Positions 8,096 to 16,808 of a stretch of DNA of 22,262 nt are shown piece by piece. The notes beneath the pieces are model-generated. The model searched no databases and was not told the DNA's origin. It was given only the letters and a program-made list of their open reading frames with translations. A program made the position numbers and the translations under genes. Each line of letters starts with the position of its first letter. Within the stretch, counting starts at the first letter, position 1. The DNA comes from JBGSWC01 sp041752635 (GTDB lineage Bacteria; Planctomycetota; Planctomycetia; Pirellulales; Lacipirellulaceae), in contig JBGSWC010000024.1 of assembly GCA_041752635.1 (NCBI GenBank), forward strand, positions 1-22,262, given 5' to 3'.

Positions 8096-11000
8096 CGCGG
8101 TTGCGGATGAGAGTTACCGATGTTCGATCGGCGAAATGCGGCAGCGTGCTCGACCTTGGAAAGTGGCACAGCCACGTAAGGCAACAGGTGGTTAGGCCCG
8201 GCTGCTGGCCGTTGCCACTGTGCGTCGCCGAGCGAATCGGCCGACACTGTCTGCTGAACGTAAGCAATCACTTCGTCGAGGCTGACGACGCCGTTGGCAT
8301 CGCCCCCCAGTCGGTCGGCATCGCCTCGCAAAGCTTCGAGCAATCGCTGCGAAAAGCGACCTTCGACGGCTTCCTCGCTACCCTGCGACGCCGCAAGGGT
8401 GAGAAACTGATCTTGCTGAAGCGACCGGATGGCCGATCTCATCTCGCGATGACGCATCGGCTGAATGGCTCCACTGTGGCAGGTGTCGAGAATGACAAGC
8501 TTGCGGCATGAAATATCAGAAAATCGAGCGAAATCGCCGAACGACAAACAATCGGCATACCCGCCCGCCATTACATCGCCAAACTCCGCATTGGGCGTAA
8601 CAAAATAGAATTCCTCTCCACGCAGGTCCTGTACGCCATGCCCCGAAACATAGACGACCAGCAAATCGTCGGGTGATGCATGTTCGCGAAGTTGTTCGGC
8701 ACGATGACTTGCGAGCAAGTTCCAAGCGGGGCGCGACACGCGGCTGTCTGACAACATTGTCGCTTCAACACGAAATAGCCTGCCCGATTGGCTGCGGATC
8801 AAGTCGACGAGCGCTGTCGTATGGGCCACCGGCGTACGCAAATCGGGAATCTGCGGATCACGGTAGTTGTCGACACCGACTGCGAGCCAATAGAGTCGTG
8901 GCAACTGGTCGCTCTGGAGGCTGGTGTTCTCCACAGTCAATTCATCGGACTCGGTAATTTCATTTTCGGTCGAGGCGATGACTTGTAACAGGACGCGGGG
9001 GTCGCTGGGAATCGCCATTTGCCACTCGTAGTCGTAGACCGATTCACCATTGTCGGTTATTGTGCCGGTCATCTGTCCAGGCGGAGCTACAACCCCGTTC
9101 GCGAAAGCCTTAGGCGCGACGATCGACTGGCCGGCCGGCACTCGAATTCGTGCCCGCAGGACCGTCGGTTGTCCCGACTCACCGAGGCGAATGCCAGGCG
9201 TAGGGGCAACTATGGACACTTCCGGTTTAAGCCGATAAGTATGTGCCACAGTTTGAGCTGCATCGATCGGGGGTTCTGACTGGGCCGCCTTGAACGCTTG
9301 TTCGAGACTCCCTTCGCGCAATAGCCGCGACATGACATCAGGTTTTTCGAGAACTCCGCGAAACTGTGCAGCCAGAAAGTAGTCGGGGAGTTCATCGAGC
9401 CCACGATTGATTTGCCAGCCGAAGAGTCGATGTCCCTCGAACGACGCATCGTAATAGCCCGAAGGAGCCCAGTAGGCCCATTCACCTCGATCATTGATCA
9501 CCAATGAAACCAGTTGTTGCCACGCAGGTAGCAGTTGAAAGCTGCGAGTTGCTTGCCGCCCGGTACGAATCTCAAACTCAATCGCCTGGTCCCACTCTAC
9601 TTGTTCTAGCGTCCGCTTAATTTCGTCGGCATCGGTGGTCTCGTGCTGTTCACCACTTACAGACCAGCGGCAGCGAGTGATCTCGTCTCCTTCCCGCGCG
9701 CTGCGAAAATGCAACGGACCATCGGGGCGGATCGAATTCACCAACAACCGATCGCCATCGACTCCGAAACTCGCGCCCCACCGATTTGCTGAGTTGCTGG
9801 CCGACTCGGCACGACCGATCGGCCAAATACGAACCGTCGCATCGGCACTCGCCGAAACAAGCCACTGCAAGTCGCGGGAAATCGCCAAGCTGTTGATATC
9901 GCTCGCGTGTCCGCGCAGGCGTCGCACGACTTGCGCTGATCCCTCCATCGCGACTTGGCACAACAAAATATCTCCGCTGCTAGTGCCGATAGCCACCATT
10001 TTTGGCATTTCCAAGTCGTCGCCTGGAACCCAACACGCACTACGAAAGACTCCCGTTTTTTCCTCGGCCAATGGCAATCGGGCGCGACGCACTTCGCCTT
10101 CTGACAGCCACCATTCGCGCCGTCCCGTCACGTTCGTTGACTCAGTGACTTTCCAATCGCCTTGCCCCCAGTTGGTTGGCAACCAGTCGCTATTATCGTT
10201 GTTGTTGGTACGAGTGAGTCGCAACTGATCGGTATCGAAGATGCGGTCGATCGCGATAGTTGCCTTGCCGCCAGCCTGCGTTCCAATCCCAATACGGAAC
10301 GTTCCAATCCCAATACGGAAATAGGGTTCCTCTTTGGCGAACGCCACACGCAAAGGGACTTCGATTGAACCGCGAAGTATTTGATTGCGAGCGACTTTTG
10401 ATAGTGGCTGAACCACCAGAGCATCGCCGGCTGCATAGGTCACAGCATCCCCTTGGGGACTTAGCTGGCAGGCCAGCACGTGCGCTGCCGACTTAAAGCT
10501 CGTGATCGATTTGTTCTGCCCAGGGCGAGAAAGGTCCCAGACCTCGACGATGGCTTGCTTGCTTTGCTCGTCTATGGCGGTGCCGATGGCGAGGGTGTTG
10601 CCGTCGTCCGAGAGTGTCACGTCGAGCACAAAGCCACCACCGGGCCGGTTGAGCTTTTGGACTTTCGCCGGATTCGCGCGCAAATCCCAAACAAAAACAT
10701 TTTTTTGGCCGTCGGCCGAGACTAATCGCTGCCGTTTGGCATCGCTAGCCATCGCCGTGACGAATTGCTGGTGATTCGGACTAGCGCTGCCGCCCAGCCA
10801 CTGTCGCGAATTATCGGTGACATTGATCTGCTGCAAATGCCACGATAGGGACTGTGACTTGTCAATCGTTGCGACGGGCACGATCACGTGACGTTGATCG
10901 ACCGCCACAATACCGGAGAAAACACGCGAGCCTAGCAGTCTTTGGGCTTGATCTGGTGTATTACTTTCGGCGATGTCGTCTTTCCTTGCGACGGCGGACT

Positions 11001-11736
11001 GCCAGACACCCTGCGTGTTGCGGGTCCAAAGCAAGGCTCGTCCGTCCATACTCAACGAAGCAATCACGGGGCCGCGCGGCGTCTGCACTGCGTCGAGCCC
11101 GACAACGACTTGCCGATGCCCTTCGGCTTCATCGAACAGCGTGGCACGGAAATCGCCTGATGCCGGATCGACAACAACAATCTCGCCGGTGCCGACCATC
11201 GCTCCTTCGCCCGCCATCGCGAGCAGGTCGGTTGTCGACGCCAAGGCATAGATGCGACCGCGTGTCCCCCGCTGCACTTGCCAGCGAATTGTGCGTTCAT
11301 ATTGCCATTGCGCGTTGTTACCATTGCCTCGAAGCCACGAAATTGCCGATTTATCATCGCCGGCAGCGAAAACTCGTCCCCCGTCAGGGCTGAACTCGAT
11401 CGCACGAATGGGTGCCGTCGAGCCGTTCGGGTTGAGTCGTAGCCAGGGGATTCCGTCGGGACTGCCCTTCAGTGGTAATGGCCCTGGTGGGTCGATCTCG
11501 GCTTGATCGATGGCCGGCGGCAATTGGCTTTCGTCAGGAAGAGGAGTCGTTGTCGTCGCCACTAGTTGCGCCAGCGGGCGGTGTTGCATTGCCAATGGCA
11601 ACTCCGACTCGCCCGGCAGTTCCTGTCGCCTGATATTATCCCGCGGCAACATTGACTCAGACGGCAGTGGTTGTTGCGCCCAAGCATCCGGTATCGCGAA
11701 AAACAGTAACAAGATGATCAGTCGCAAGAGTGGCAT
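8092..11736 (-). CDS. Secreted WD40-repeat protein with C-terminal caspase-like (C14) peptidase domain
   Basis: A 1214-aa protein. I prefer the ATG at 11736 (an in-frame TTG at 11754 has no ribosome site); it begins a clean signal peptide (LLRLIILLLFFAIPDAWA). The mature N-terminus carries three LPxESxLP motifs in about 60 residues. WD40-type repeats fill much of residues 90-640 (AIEFSPDGGRVFAAGDD, VFVWDLRA, LAISRDLQWLVSASADATVRIW in pieces). A beta-rich linker leads to the caspase fold (RLYWLAVGVDNYRD, LLVVYVSGHGVQD, KLVILDTCHSG). The catalytic dyad is intact at His1033 and Cys1086, a spacing normal for the C14 clan. A C-terminal DANGVVSLDE segment resembles an EF-hand loop. Known family role: Arg/Lys- or Asp-specific proteolysis in stress or conflict responses; here it is probably periplasmic or cell-surface. 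A 21-bp tandem duplication duplicates FRIGIGT within the WD40 part. Confidence 0.9.
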   Translation of the reverse strand: MPLLRLIILLLFFAIPDAWAQQPLPSESMLPRDNIRRQELPGESELPLAMQHRPLAQLVATTTTPLPDESQLPPAIDQAEIDPPGPLPLKGSPDGIPWLRLNPNGSTAPIRAIEFSPDGGRVFAAGDDKSAISWLRGNGNNAQWQYERTIRWQVQRGTRGRIYALASTTDLLAMAGEGAMVGTGEIVVVDPASGDFRATLFDEAEGHRQVVVGLDAVQTPRGPVIASLSMDGRALLWTRNTQGVWQSAVARKDDIAESNTPDQAQRLLGSRVFSGIVAVDQRHVIVPVATIDKSQSLSWHLQQINVTDNSRQWLGGSASPNHQQFVTAMASDAKRQRLVSADGQKNVFVWDLRANPAKVQKLNRPGGGFVLDVTLSDDGNTLAIGTAIDEQSKQAIVEVWDLSRPGQNKSITSFKSAAHVLACQLSPQGDAVTYAAGDALVVQPLSKVARNQILRGSIEVPLRVAFAKEEPYFRIGIGTFRIGIGTQAGGKATIAIDRIFDTDQLRLTRTNNNDNSDWLPTNWGQGDWKVTESTNVTGRREWWLSEGEVRRARLPLAEEKTGVFRSACWVPGDDLEMPKMVAIGTSSGDILLCQVAMEGSAQVVRRLRGHASDINSLAISRDLQWLVSASADATVRIWPIGRAESASNSANRWGASFGVDGDRLLVNSIRPDGPLHFRSAREGDEITRCRWSVSGEQHETTDADEIKRTLEQVEWDQAIEFEIRTGRQATRSFQLLPAWQQLVSLVINDRGEWAYWAPSGYYDASFEGHRLFGWQINRGLDELPDYFLAAQFRGVLEKPDVMSRLLREGSLEQAFKAAQSEPPIDAAQTVAHTYRLKPEVSIVAPTPGIRLGESGQPTVLRARIRVPAGQSIVAPKAFANGVVAPPGQMTGTITDNGESVYDYEWQMAIPSDPRVLLQVIASTENEITESDELTVENTSLQSDQLPRLYWLAVGVDNYRDPQIPDLRTPVAHTTALVDLIRSQSGRLFRVEATMLSDSRVSRPAWNLLASHRAEQLREHASPDDLLVVYVSGHGVQDLRGEEFYFVTPNAEFGDVMAGGYADCLSFGDFARFSDISCRKLVILDTCHSGAIQPMRHREMRSAIRSLQQDQFLTLAASQGSEEAVEGRFSQRLLEALRGDADRLGGDANGVVSLDEVIAYVQQTVSADSLGDAQWQRPAAGPNHLLPYVAVPLSKVEHAAAFRRSNIGNSHPQPR
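10279..10320. repeat. Exact 21-bp tandem duplication inside the WD40-caspase gene
   Basis: Two adjacent identical 21-bp units (10279-10299 and 10300-10320) begin CGTTCCAATCC and end ATACGGAA. On the coding (minus) strand they add FRIGIGT twice in frame. The perfect identity suggests a recent slippage or duplication event; the reading frame is kept. Confidence 0.97.
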
Positions 11737-11894
11737 TGATCGCAGGACTCTCAAGAAGGGGAGTAATTGTGAAATTGCACGATCCGCAGTCGATATGTCA
11801 TACTACGAAACTATCATCCATAATGCGACCAAGATCGCTTTTTGACAGACCTGGTCGGCAATGCGTCGACCGAGCGACAGCACTTGCTGCAACA

Positions 11895-11932
11895 TTTTAT
11901 TCGCCCCGCATGAACGCCCGGGGCGAATAAAA
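11895..11932. promoter_or_regulatory. Perfect 14-bp inverted repeat upstream of the vWA gene
   Basis: Arms TTTTATTCGCCCCG (11895-11908) and CGGGGCGAATAAAA (11919-11932) flank a 10-nt spacer. The site is in the divergent spacer between the caspase gene (start 11736) and the vWA gene (start 11957), ending 8 nt before the AGGAG ribosome site. The stem has T on its 5' side and A on its 3' side, the reverse of an intrinsic terminator, so an operator or a 5'-UTR structure is more likely. Confidence 0.6.
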
Positions 11933-11940
11933 CACTGGAT

Positions 11941-11945
11941 AGGAG
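11941..11945 (+). promoter_or_regulatory. Ribosome binding site deciding the vWA gene start
   Basis: AGGAG lies 11 nt before ATG 11957. An in-frame upstream ATG at 11861 would place the inverted repeat inside the coding region and bury the signal peptide 32 residues in. Confidence 0.6.
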
Positions 11946-11956
11946 ACCACCGCACT

Positions 11957-14071
11957 ATGTGTCACGCTATTTGCCGACTTATCAATCGCTCGACTGTATC
12001 GATCATTCTTGCTGTTGCGACTGTTGCCAACTTCGCGCCGGGAGTGGTAGCGCGTGCCCAGGAGAAAAACGCCGTTACATCGGCGTTGCGGACCATGTTT
12101 AGCCCACGCCGCGCCCCCGCGAACCGGACTATGGGGCTCACGCAGCGAACATTTCTCGATCTAGTCGAAGAGAGCCGGCCACAACTGGAGGTCGCGATTG
12201 TGATCGACGGCACCGAAAGCATGCAACCGGCACTCGCCGGTTTGCGAGATGCGCTCACCCAGATGATGCGGGACTTGGAACTCTATAAGCAGCATGATGT
12301 TTCGTATCAGTTGGTTGTTTATCGCGATGTCGGAGCCAAGTCAGGCGTAGTGGTCCAGCCACTGCGCACACCGGGCAATGCGTTCACCACCGACCGCGAC
12401 GCAATTGTCGCGGCCCTCAATGACTTAACGCTGGAAAGTGGCGCGCCTTATTTCCCCGAGCTTGTCGATGAAGGCGTTCACCACGCGCTCACGCAACTGC
12501 CTTGGTCGACCGACGAAAACGTTTCGCGGTGGATTTTTGTATTTGGCGACGCGCCACCGTTCGATCCGACAGTTAAGGAAGAAGGTACTGGTGCCGGCCG
12601 GCGTTATGCGACCGATACACTGGTGGCGATAGCTAGCGAAAAGCGAATTCACGTAAACTGCGTTCTTTGTACAACCCGTGACGAAGATCGAGAGGCCTTT
12701 AACACGGTACTCGACCAAACGCAGGCGTTCATGACGGCGCTGAGCTCGGGCACTGGTGGGCTGATGCTCGACCTGTCGTACGACGATATTCGCGATGCCA
12801 TTACCAAAGCGGCCGCGATTGACAATGTCGAATACTCCCAAGTCGGTATCATCAGTCGCGACGAAGTGCAGCAACTTCGCGCGACGGTCATCGAGCCACC
12901 CTCGCCGTCCGACCGCCCGACGAAGATCGTGGTTCTGCCTCACGCTCCACTTGATCGCATGACATTTGCCTCCGACGCAGCGGCCATGCAGATGGCTGCT
13001 GAACTTCGTTTGCGGCTCAAATCGGTCGTCGGGTTGATGGTTGTCGAGCCGCTAATCGTCGAGCGACGATTCGAGCAGTTGCGGCGAAGCCCCAACTACA
13101 GCGGACTGCGGGGCGATGGGTTGCTGCAAGCGCTCGGTGCCACGCTTGGTGCCGACTACCTTGTTTGGGGCGATATCCGTGAGAACGGTGATGCCACGTA
13201 CGTTCGCACCCGCGTCTACTCCGCCGCCACGGGCGACGTGGTCGCACAGGCCGAACGTTCGTCGAGTCCCACCGTCGCAAAGCAGCAGCTCGGCGGACTG
13301 CTGGCGGCCGACGTACTTGCCGCGTCGATCACATCACCGGCCTACCGCTCGTTGGGCGACCAATTGCTCGTCGCTCGCAACGACACAACGCAAAACGAAG
13401 TCATCACCCGACAAATCTCGAACGAATCGGCACACGATGACCTAGTTGCGGGACTCGCATCACTCGAAAAGGCACTGGCCTACCCATTGGGTGATGCCGC
13501 CGGAGTCGATTTGCTGCGCGACGCTCGCGAGCGACTTGCTCGCGCGGCGAAGGCTGACGACGCAAATGCGCTCCCTCGATTTCTGCTTGCTAACTGTCAC
13601 TACAATAGGGCTCGGCAACAAATCGAGGCTGGCGAGGACCCGTCGGCCACCATGAAATCTTTCGGCTCGGAATTACGTGCCGCCTATCGCTTCCGCACAA
13701 CGCTGCCTGACAGCGATTTGCGCCGCGAGATCGAAGCCGACTACGCACTATTGGTGCGTGGTAAACCGGCTGAAGCGATTCCAATTTACGAGCGGCTCGC
13801 CGAGGGTTTCGCCACATCTGACACAGCGCGACGAGCCAATTGGATGCTCGCTGGGATTTACGGCAACGACTGGGGAGTCCCCGCCGAGTTCGCTGAGCCC
13901 GAGAAGGCAAGACAACGATTGATTGCCATTCTCGCGATTTGGCCAGAAAGCCCTGAAGCCGCGTTCATTAAGCGTGCCCTGCGCTGGGACGATACTCGCG
14001 GTGGGTCACAGTTTCCGCATCTACCGCGAGAAAACGATCGACTGGCGGCAGAAGTGGACCGTGAAACGTAA
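11957..14071 (+). CDS. Exported von Willebrand factor A domain protein with CsgG/FlgO-like and helical C-terminal regions
   Basis: A 704-aa protein with a signal peptide (hydrophobic VSIILAVATVANFAPGVVARA). The vWA domain covers about residues 75-300. Its metal-site motif is DGTESM (D84, T86, S88), a Thr variant of DxSxS, and the later strand reads WIFVFGDAPPF, as in the GDAPP-type vWA proteins of planctomycetes. Residues about 355-450 (LLQALGATLGADYLVWGDI, ATYVRTRVYSAATGDVV) resemble the CsgG/FlgO/TolB-like fold found in envelope proteins. The rest (about 490-690) is helical with TPR-like spacing (FLLANCHYNRARQQIEAGE, AIPIYERLAEGFA). It is divergent from the caspase gene and converges on the kinase gene, overlapping it by 104 bp. 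The role is probably as a metal-dependent protein-binding scaffold in the periplasm. The vWA call is sure, the middle domain tentative. Confidence 0.85.
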   Translation: MCHAICRLINRSTVSIILAVATVANFAPGVVARAQEKNAVTSALRTMFSPRRAPANRTMGLTQRTFLDLVEESRPQLEVAIVIDGTESMQPALAGLRDALTQMMRDLELYKQHDVSYQLVVYRDVGAKSGVVVQPLRTPGNAFTTDRDAIVAALNDLTLESGAPYFPELVDEGVHHALTQLPWSTDENVSRWIFVFGDAPPFDPTVKEEGTGAGRRYATDTLVAIASEKRIHVNCVLCTTRDEDREAFNTVLDQTQAFMTALSSGTGGLMLDLSYDDIRDAITKAAAIDNVEYSQVGIISRDEVQQLRATVIEPPSPSDRPTKIVVLPHAPLDRMTFASDAAAMQMAAELRLRLKSVVGLMVVEPLIVERRFEQLRRSPNYSGLRGDGLLQALGATLGADYLVWGDIRENGDATYVRTRVYSAATGDVVAQAERSSSPTVAKQQLGGLLAADVLAASITSPAYRSLGDQLLVARNDTTQNEVITRQISNESAHDDLVAGLASLEKALAYPLGDAAGVDLLRDARERLARAAKADDANALPRFLLANCHYNRARQQIEAGEDPSATMKSFGSELRAAYRFRTTLPDSDLRREIEADYALLVRGKPAEAIPIYERLAEGFATSDTARRANWMLAGIYGNDWGVPAEFAEPEKARQRLIAILAIWPESPEAAFIKRALRWDDTRGGSQFPHLPRENDRLAAEVDRET

Positions 14072-16607
14072 CCCGCGGAGGCGCGATTTCGGGGGTGACT
14101 CCCGCCTTTTCGCAAGCGCGTCGGATCATCTCAATCTTCCACAGGTCGAAAACCATCAATCGACCATCGCGACCCCCGCTGATAAGCCAACGCCCGTCGG
14201 GAGTGATGCGTAGTGCGGCGATGCGATCGCCTCGTCCGACACTCAACAGTGGCGATTGATCTGATGGAGTCGTGTTACCGGCATTGCGCCACAGTGTGAC
14301 CGCGCCCGATTCGTGCCCGGCAGCCACCCAACCGGCGTCGTAACTTGTGACGAGTGCCGTCACATCGCCTATCGTGACAGGAAACTCCAACACGCGTTCC
14401 ATCGCGGCTGTGCCGGTGCCCGGTAGTGGCTGCCAAACGACGACCGCGCCACGGTCGTTGAATTGACTAATTCGCTCGGAAGTCACCAATCGGTCGCCCT
14501 GTGCGTCGAGCGAACAAGCGACAATCGAATCGGCCTGTGTTGAGGCCAGTCGATATCCAACATGGAGCGCTATATCGACGATCGCTGCTCCGCCGGAAGT
14601 GTCATCGGCACTCGTCGGCGCGGCACCCGCATAGGCAACCACCTTGCCATTCCCCGAGGCAGCAAGGGCAAACACCTCGTCGGCCTGCCGCCCCAACTTG
14701 CTGTTGGTGCCCGTGTCGGAGTGCCACTGCCAAATAAGTGCTTCGCTGTCGATGGTCGCTACGACAACGCCATCGTCTCGACAGCCCACCAGCTTCGGAA
14801 ACTCACCCGGTTGTTGCCCGAGGATCCGCTTCGTGCTAGCGGGGTCTGCGGCCATTGCGTCCCAGGCGAACACCTGCGTCATGAGCTCGACCGGCGCAGT
14901 GGCCACGAGTGTCTTGCCGTCGCCTGTGACGGCCAACCGTGTCTCGGCGCTGTTGGTGTCGGCCAGTGGCTTCGCGCCTTCTGCTGAGTGCGTCCAAATC
15001 GCCCCCTTTTCGTCAACGGTTGCCACGATCGCATCGTTGGCCGCCGCACTCACGACGGAGCCATCTTTGTAGCGATGCAGTTCCGTGAATGGCACGGCAA
15101 CGCCATCCACACCAATCGACCAACTGCGGACAACTCCGTCGCGCCCGCCAACAATCAATCGATCTCCGCCTGGCGTCACCAGCAGGCAATCGCTCCACAG
15201 TACGCCCGCCGTGGTGAGTAGCGTTGGCTGCGGATATCGGGACAGCCCCGAGTCGTCAGCGATCGCGCTGGCAAACGCATCGGCCGCTTCCGCGACTTTG
15301 CCTGCCGAGAGAAGTTGCTGCGCCTTCGCGACGAAATAGCCAGTTGTGTAGGGAACCGCAAACTTAAACTGGTTCGCCTCCACGAGTTGCGAAGGTTCGA
15401 TTGTCCACTGTTGATCTTTGCGATCGGGGTTGTCCGCCGCCTCGATCCGCGCCGGAGCGCCCTTCGGCAGGCGCACTTGCACCAGCCCCTCGCTGTCAGT
15501 CGTATAAGGCTGATCGTTGATAGTCACATGCAGGTCAGCCGCCCCGAATTGCACCACGACTCGCGTCGTGTTCCGCCAGTATCGCTGGGCCGACCACAAG
15601 CCGGCCACAGTGCCACCACCTATGAGTAGCGCAAGCAGTGTGAATAGCAAAACCGGAGGCTTGCTCACAACAATCCGTGGTTGCGTCGCCGCGCGTAGCG
15701 CTGCCACAAATTCCGTTGACGATTCGTATCGCTTGTTCGGATCGAGTTGCGTCGCCTTCTGCAATACGGCTTGTTCGCGGGGCGGAACGTGCGAGAAATC
15801 GAGCTTGCCTGAGCGATGCGCGTCGTACACCGCGGCGAACGTATCAACCGCGATTGGTAGTCGCGCCGTTCGCAATTCATAGTAGGTCACCGCCAACGAG
15901 TACTGGTCGCTTGTGCGACTCGGCTTTGCCTCGAACGCTTCGGGGGCCATGTAAGCGGGCGATCCGCTGAGGCTTGTGGCTCGTGCCGACCCGCCGGCAT
16001 CGGCAAGAATCTGTGCCACGCCAAAATCACAAATCACGACCGATCCGCCGACGAGCATGACATTGTCGGGCTTGATGTCGCAGTGTTGCACACCGACTTG
16101 CCCACCTGCCCAGGCGTGCTGAATCGAATTGAGAAAATCGATGCCCTTGGCAGTCTCTTCCATGTAGCCAATCAACTCGCTGGCAGGCACTCCCTCAAGC
16201 CCCTCGTCGAGACAGGCGTCGAGCCGATCGCGTAGCGAAACATCAGCCAGCAAAGTCGCGATGATCATTTTTGTCGCTGGCTTATCCTCGGCGACCGTGT
16301 CGGCGATCAACATCTCGGTGTCGTCTTTTCCGGCGAGGCCATCGAGATGATCGTCGTCGAGTACGTTGCCATCTTCGTCGATCAACCAAATGGCCACGAT
16401 CGGCATCAGGTGCGCATGCCGAATTTGCTTGACTCGCTGAACCGCGCGAAATTCCTTCCATCCACGACGGCCCGTCATGTCAAGCACTTTTAGTGCCACC
16501 GTCGAGCGCCCTGGAGTCGTGGCTCGCCACACTTCGCCATACTGCCCGCGGCCCAGCATCTTTTCGACGCGATAACCGCGTATCGGTTCGTCGCCTGGCT
16601 TGATCAT
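13968..16607 (-). CDS. Membrane Ser/Thr protein kinase with C-terminal WD40 repeats
   Basis: An 879-aa protein; ATG 16607 was chosen because the kinase fold begins at once (YRVEKMLGRGQYGEVWRA). Kinase landmarks: glycine loop GRGQYGEV (19-26), ATP lysine K40 in VALKVLD, catalytic loop HCDIKPDN with D177, metal-binding DFG at D194, and YMAPEAFE. The usual HRD arginine is Cys176, so this is a non-RD kinase. An acidic insert (VLDDDHLDGLAGKDD and following, about residues 75-110) splits the N-lobe. One membrane span (VLLFTLLALLIGGGTVAGLW, about 318-340) separates it from a presumably periplasmic C-terminus with a short beta domain and WD40-like repeats (VLWSDCLLVTPGGDRLIVGGRD, ALRITPDGRWLISGGRDGRL in pieces). 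Family role: Hanks-type kinase signalling across the membrane. The last 34 codons are antisense to the end of the vWA gene. Confidence 0.92.
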   Translation of the reverse strand: MIKPGDEPIRGYRVEKMLGRGQYGEVWRATTPGRSTVALKVLDMTGRRGWKEFRAVQRVKQIRHAHLMPIVAIWLIDEDGNVLDDDHLDGLAGKDDTEMLIADTVAEDKPATKMIIATLLADVSLRDRLDACLDEGLEGVPASELIGYMEETAKGIDFLNSIQHAWAGGQVGVQHCDIKPDNVMLVGGSVVICDFGVAQILADAGGSARATSLSGSPAYMAPEAFEAKPSRTSDQYSLAVTYYELRTARLPIAVDTFAAVYDAHRSGKLDFSHVPPREQAVLQKATQLDPNKRYESSTEFVAALRAATQPRIVVSKPPVLLFTLLALLIGGGTVAGLWSAQRYWRNTTRVVVQFGAADLHVTINDQPYTTDSEGLVQVRLPKGAPARIEAADNPDRKDQQWTIEPSQLVEANQFKFAVPYTTGYFVAKAQQLLSAGKVAEAADAFASAIADDSGLSRYPQPTLLTTAGVLWSDCLLVTPGGDRLIVGGRDGVVRSWSIGVDGVAVPFTELHRYKDGSVVSAAANDAIVATVDEKGAIWTHSAEGAKPLADTNSAETRLAVTGDGKTLVATAPVELMTQVFAWDAMAADPASTKRILGQQPGEFPKLVGCRDDGVVVATIDSEALIWQWHSDTGTNSKLGRQADEVFALAASGNGKVVAYAGAAPTSADDTSGGAAIVDIALHVGYRLASTQADSIVACSLDAQGDRLVTSERISQFNDRGAVVVWQPLPGTGTAAMERVLEFPVTIGDVTALVTSYDAGWVAAGHESGAVTLWRNAGNTTPSDQSPLLSVGRGDRIAALRITPDGRWLISGGRDGRLMVFDLWKIEMIRRACEKAGVTPEIAPPRVTFHGPLLPPVDRFLAVDAETVTHREYRPSAGHA

Positions 16608-16808
16608 GATCGGTTGTGCAAAAAAACAAGAATACAAGGGCGGAGGCAGTCAGAATAAAGCGTAGCTCACAGCGGAGTGCCAAAGCAAACCCACAAAGCT
16701 GGCGGCCCGACCTGCCATGTCAAACCGAACGTTCGCTTGAGTTAGCCTCGTCGATCGCTTAGCCTAGCCAAAGTAGCGAAACAACATGACGGTGCAGGGG
16801 ATCCGACA
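16608..16808. promoter_or_regulatory. Divergent spacer between kinase gene and 158-aa gene
   Basis: About 200 nt that must hold promoters for both directions. A TTGACA hexamer is present on the minus strand (complement of 16718-16723) and a palindrome CGAACGTTCG lies at 16726-16735. No convincing -10 box sits at the right distance, so the promoter call is weak. Confidence 0.3.

Noticed and set aside
11895..11932. Reading the 14-bp inverted repeat as an intrinsic terminator
   Set aside because: On both strands the stem is preceded by T and followed by A, with no T-run after it, and it lies upstream of both genes.
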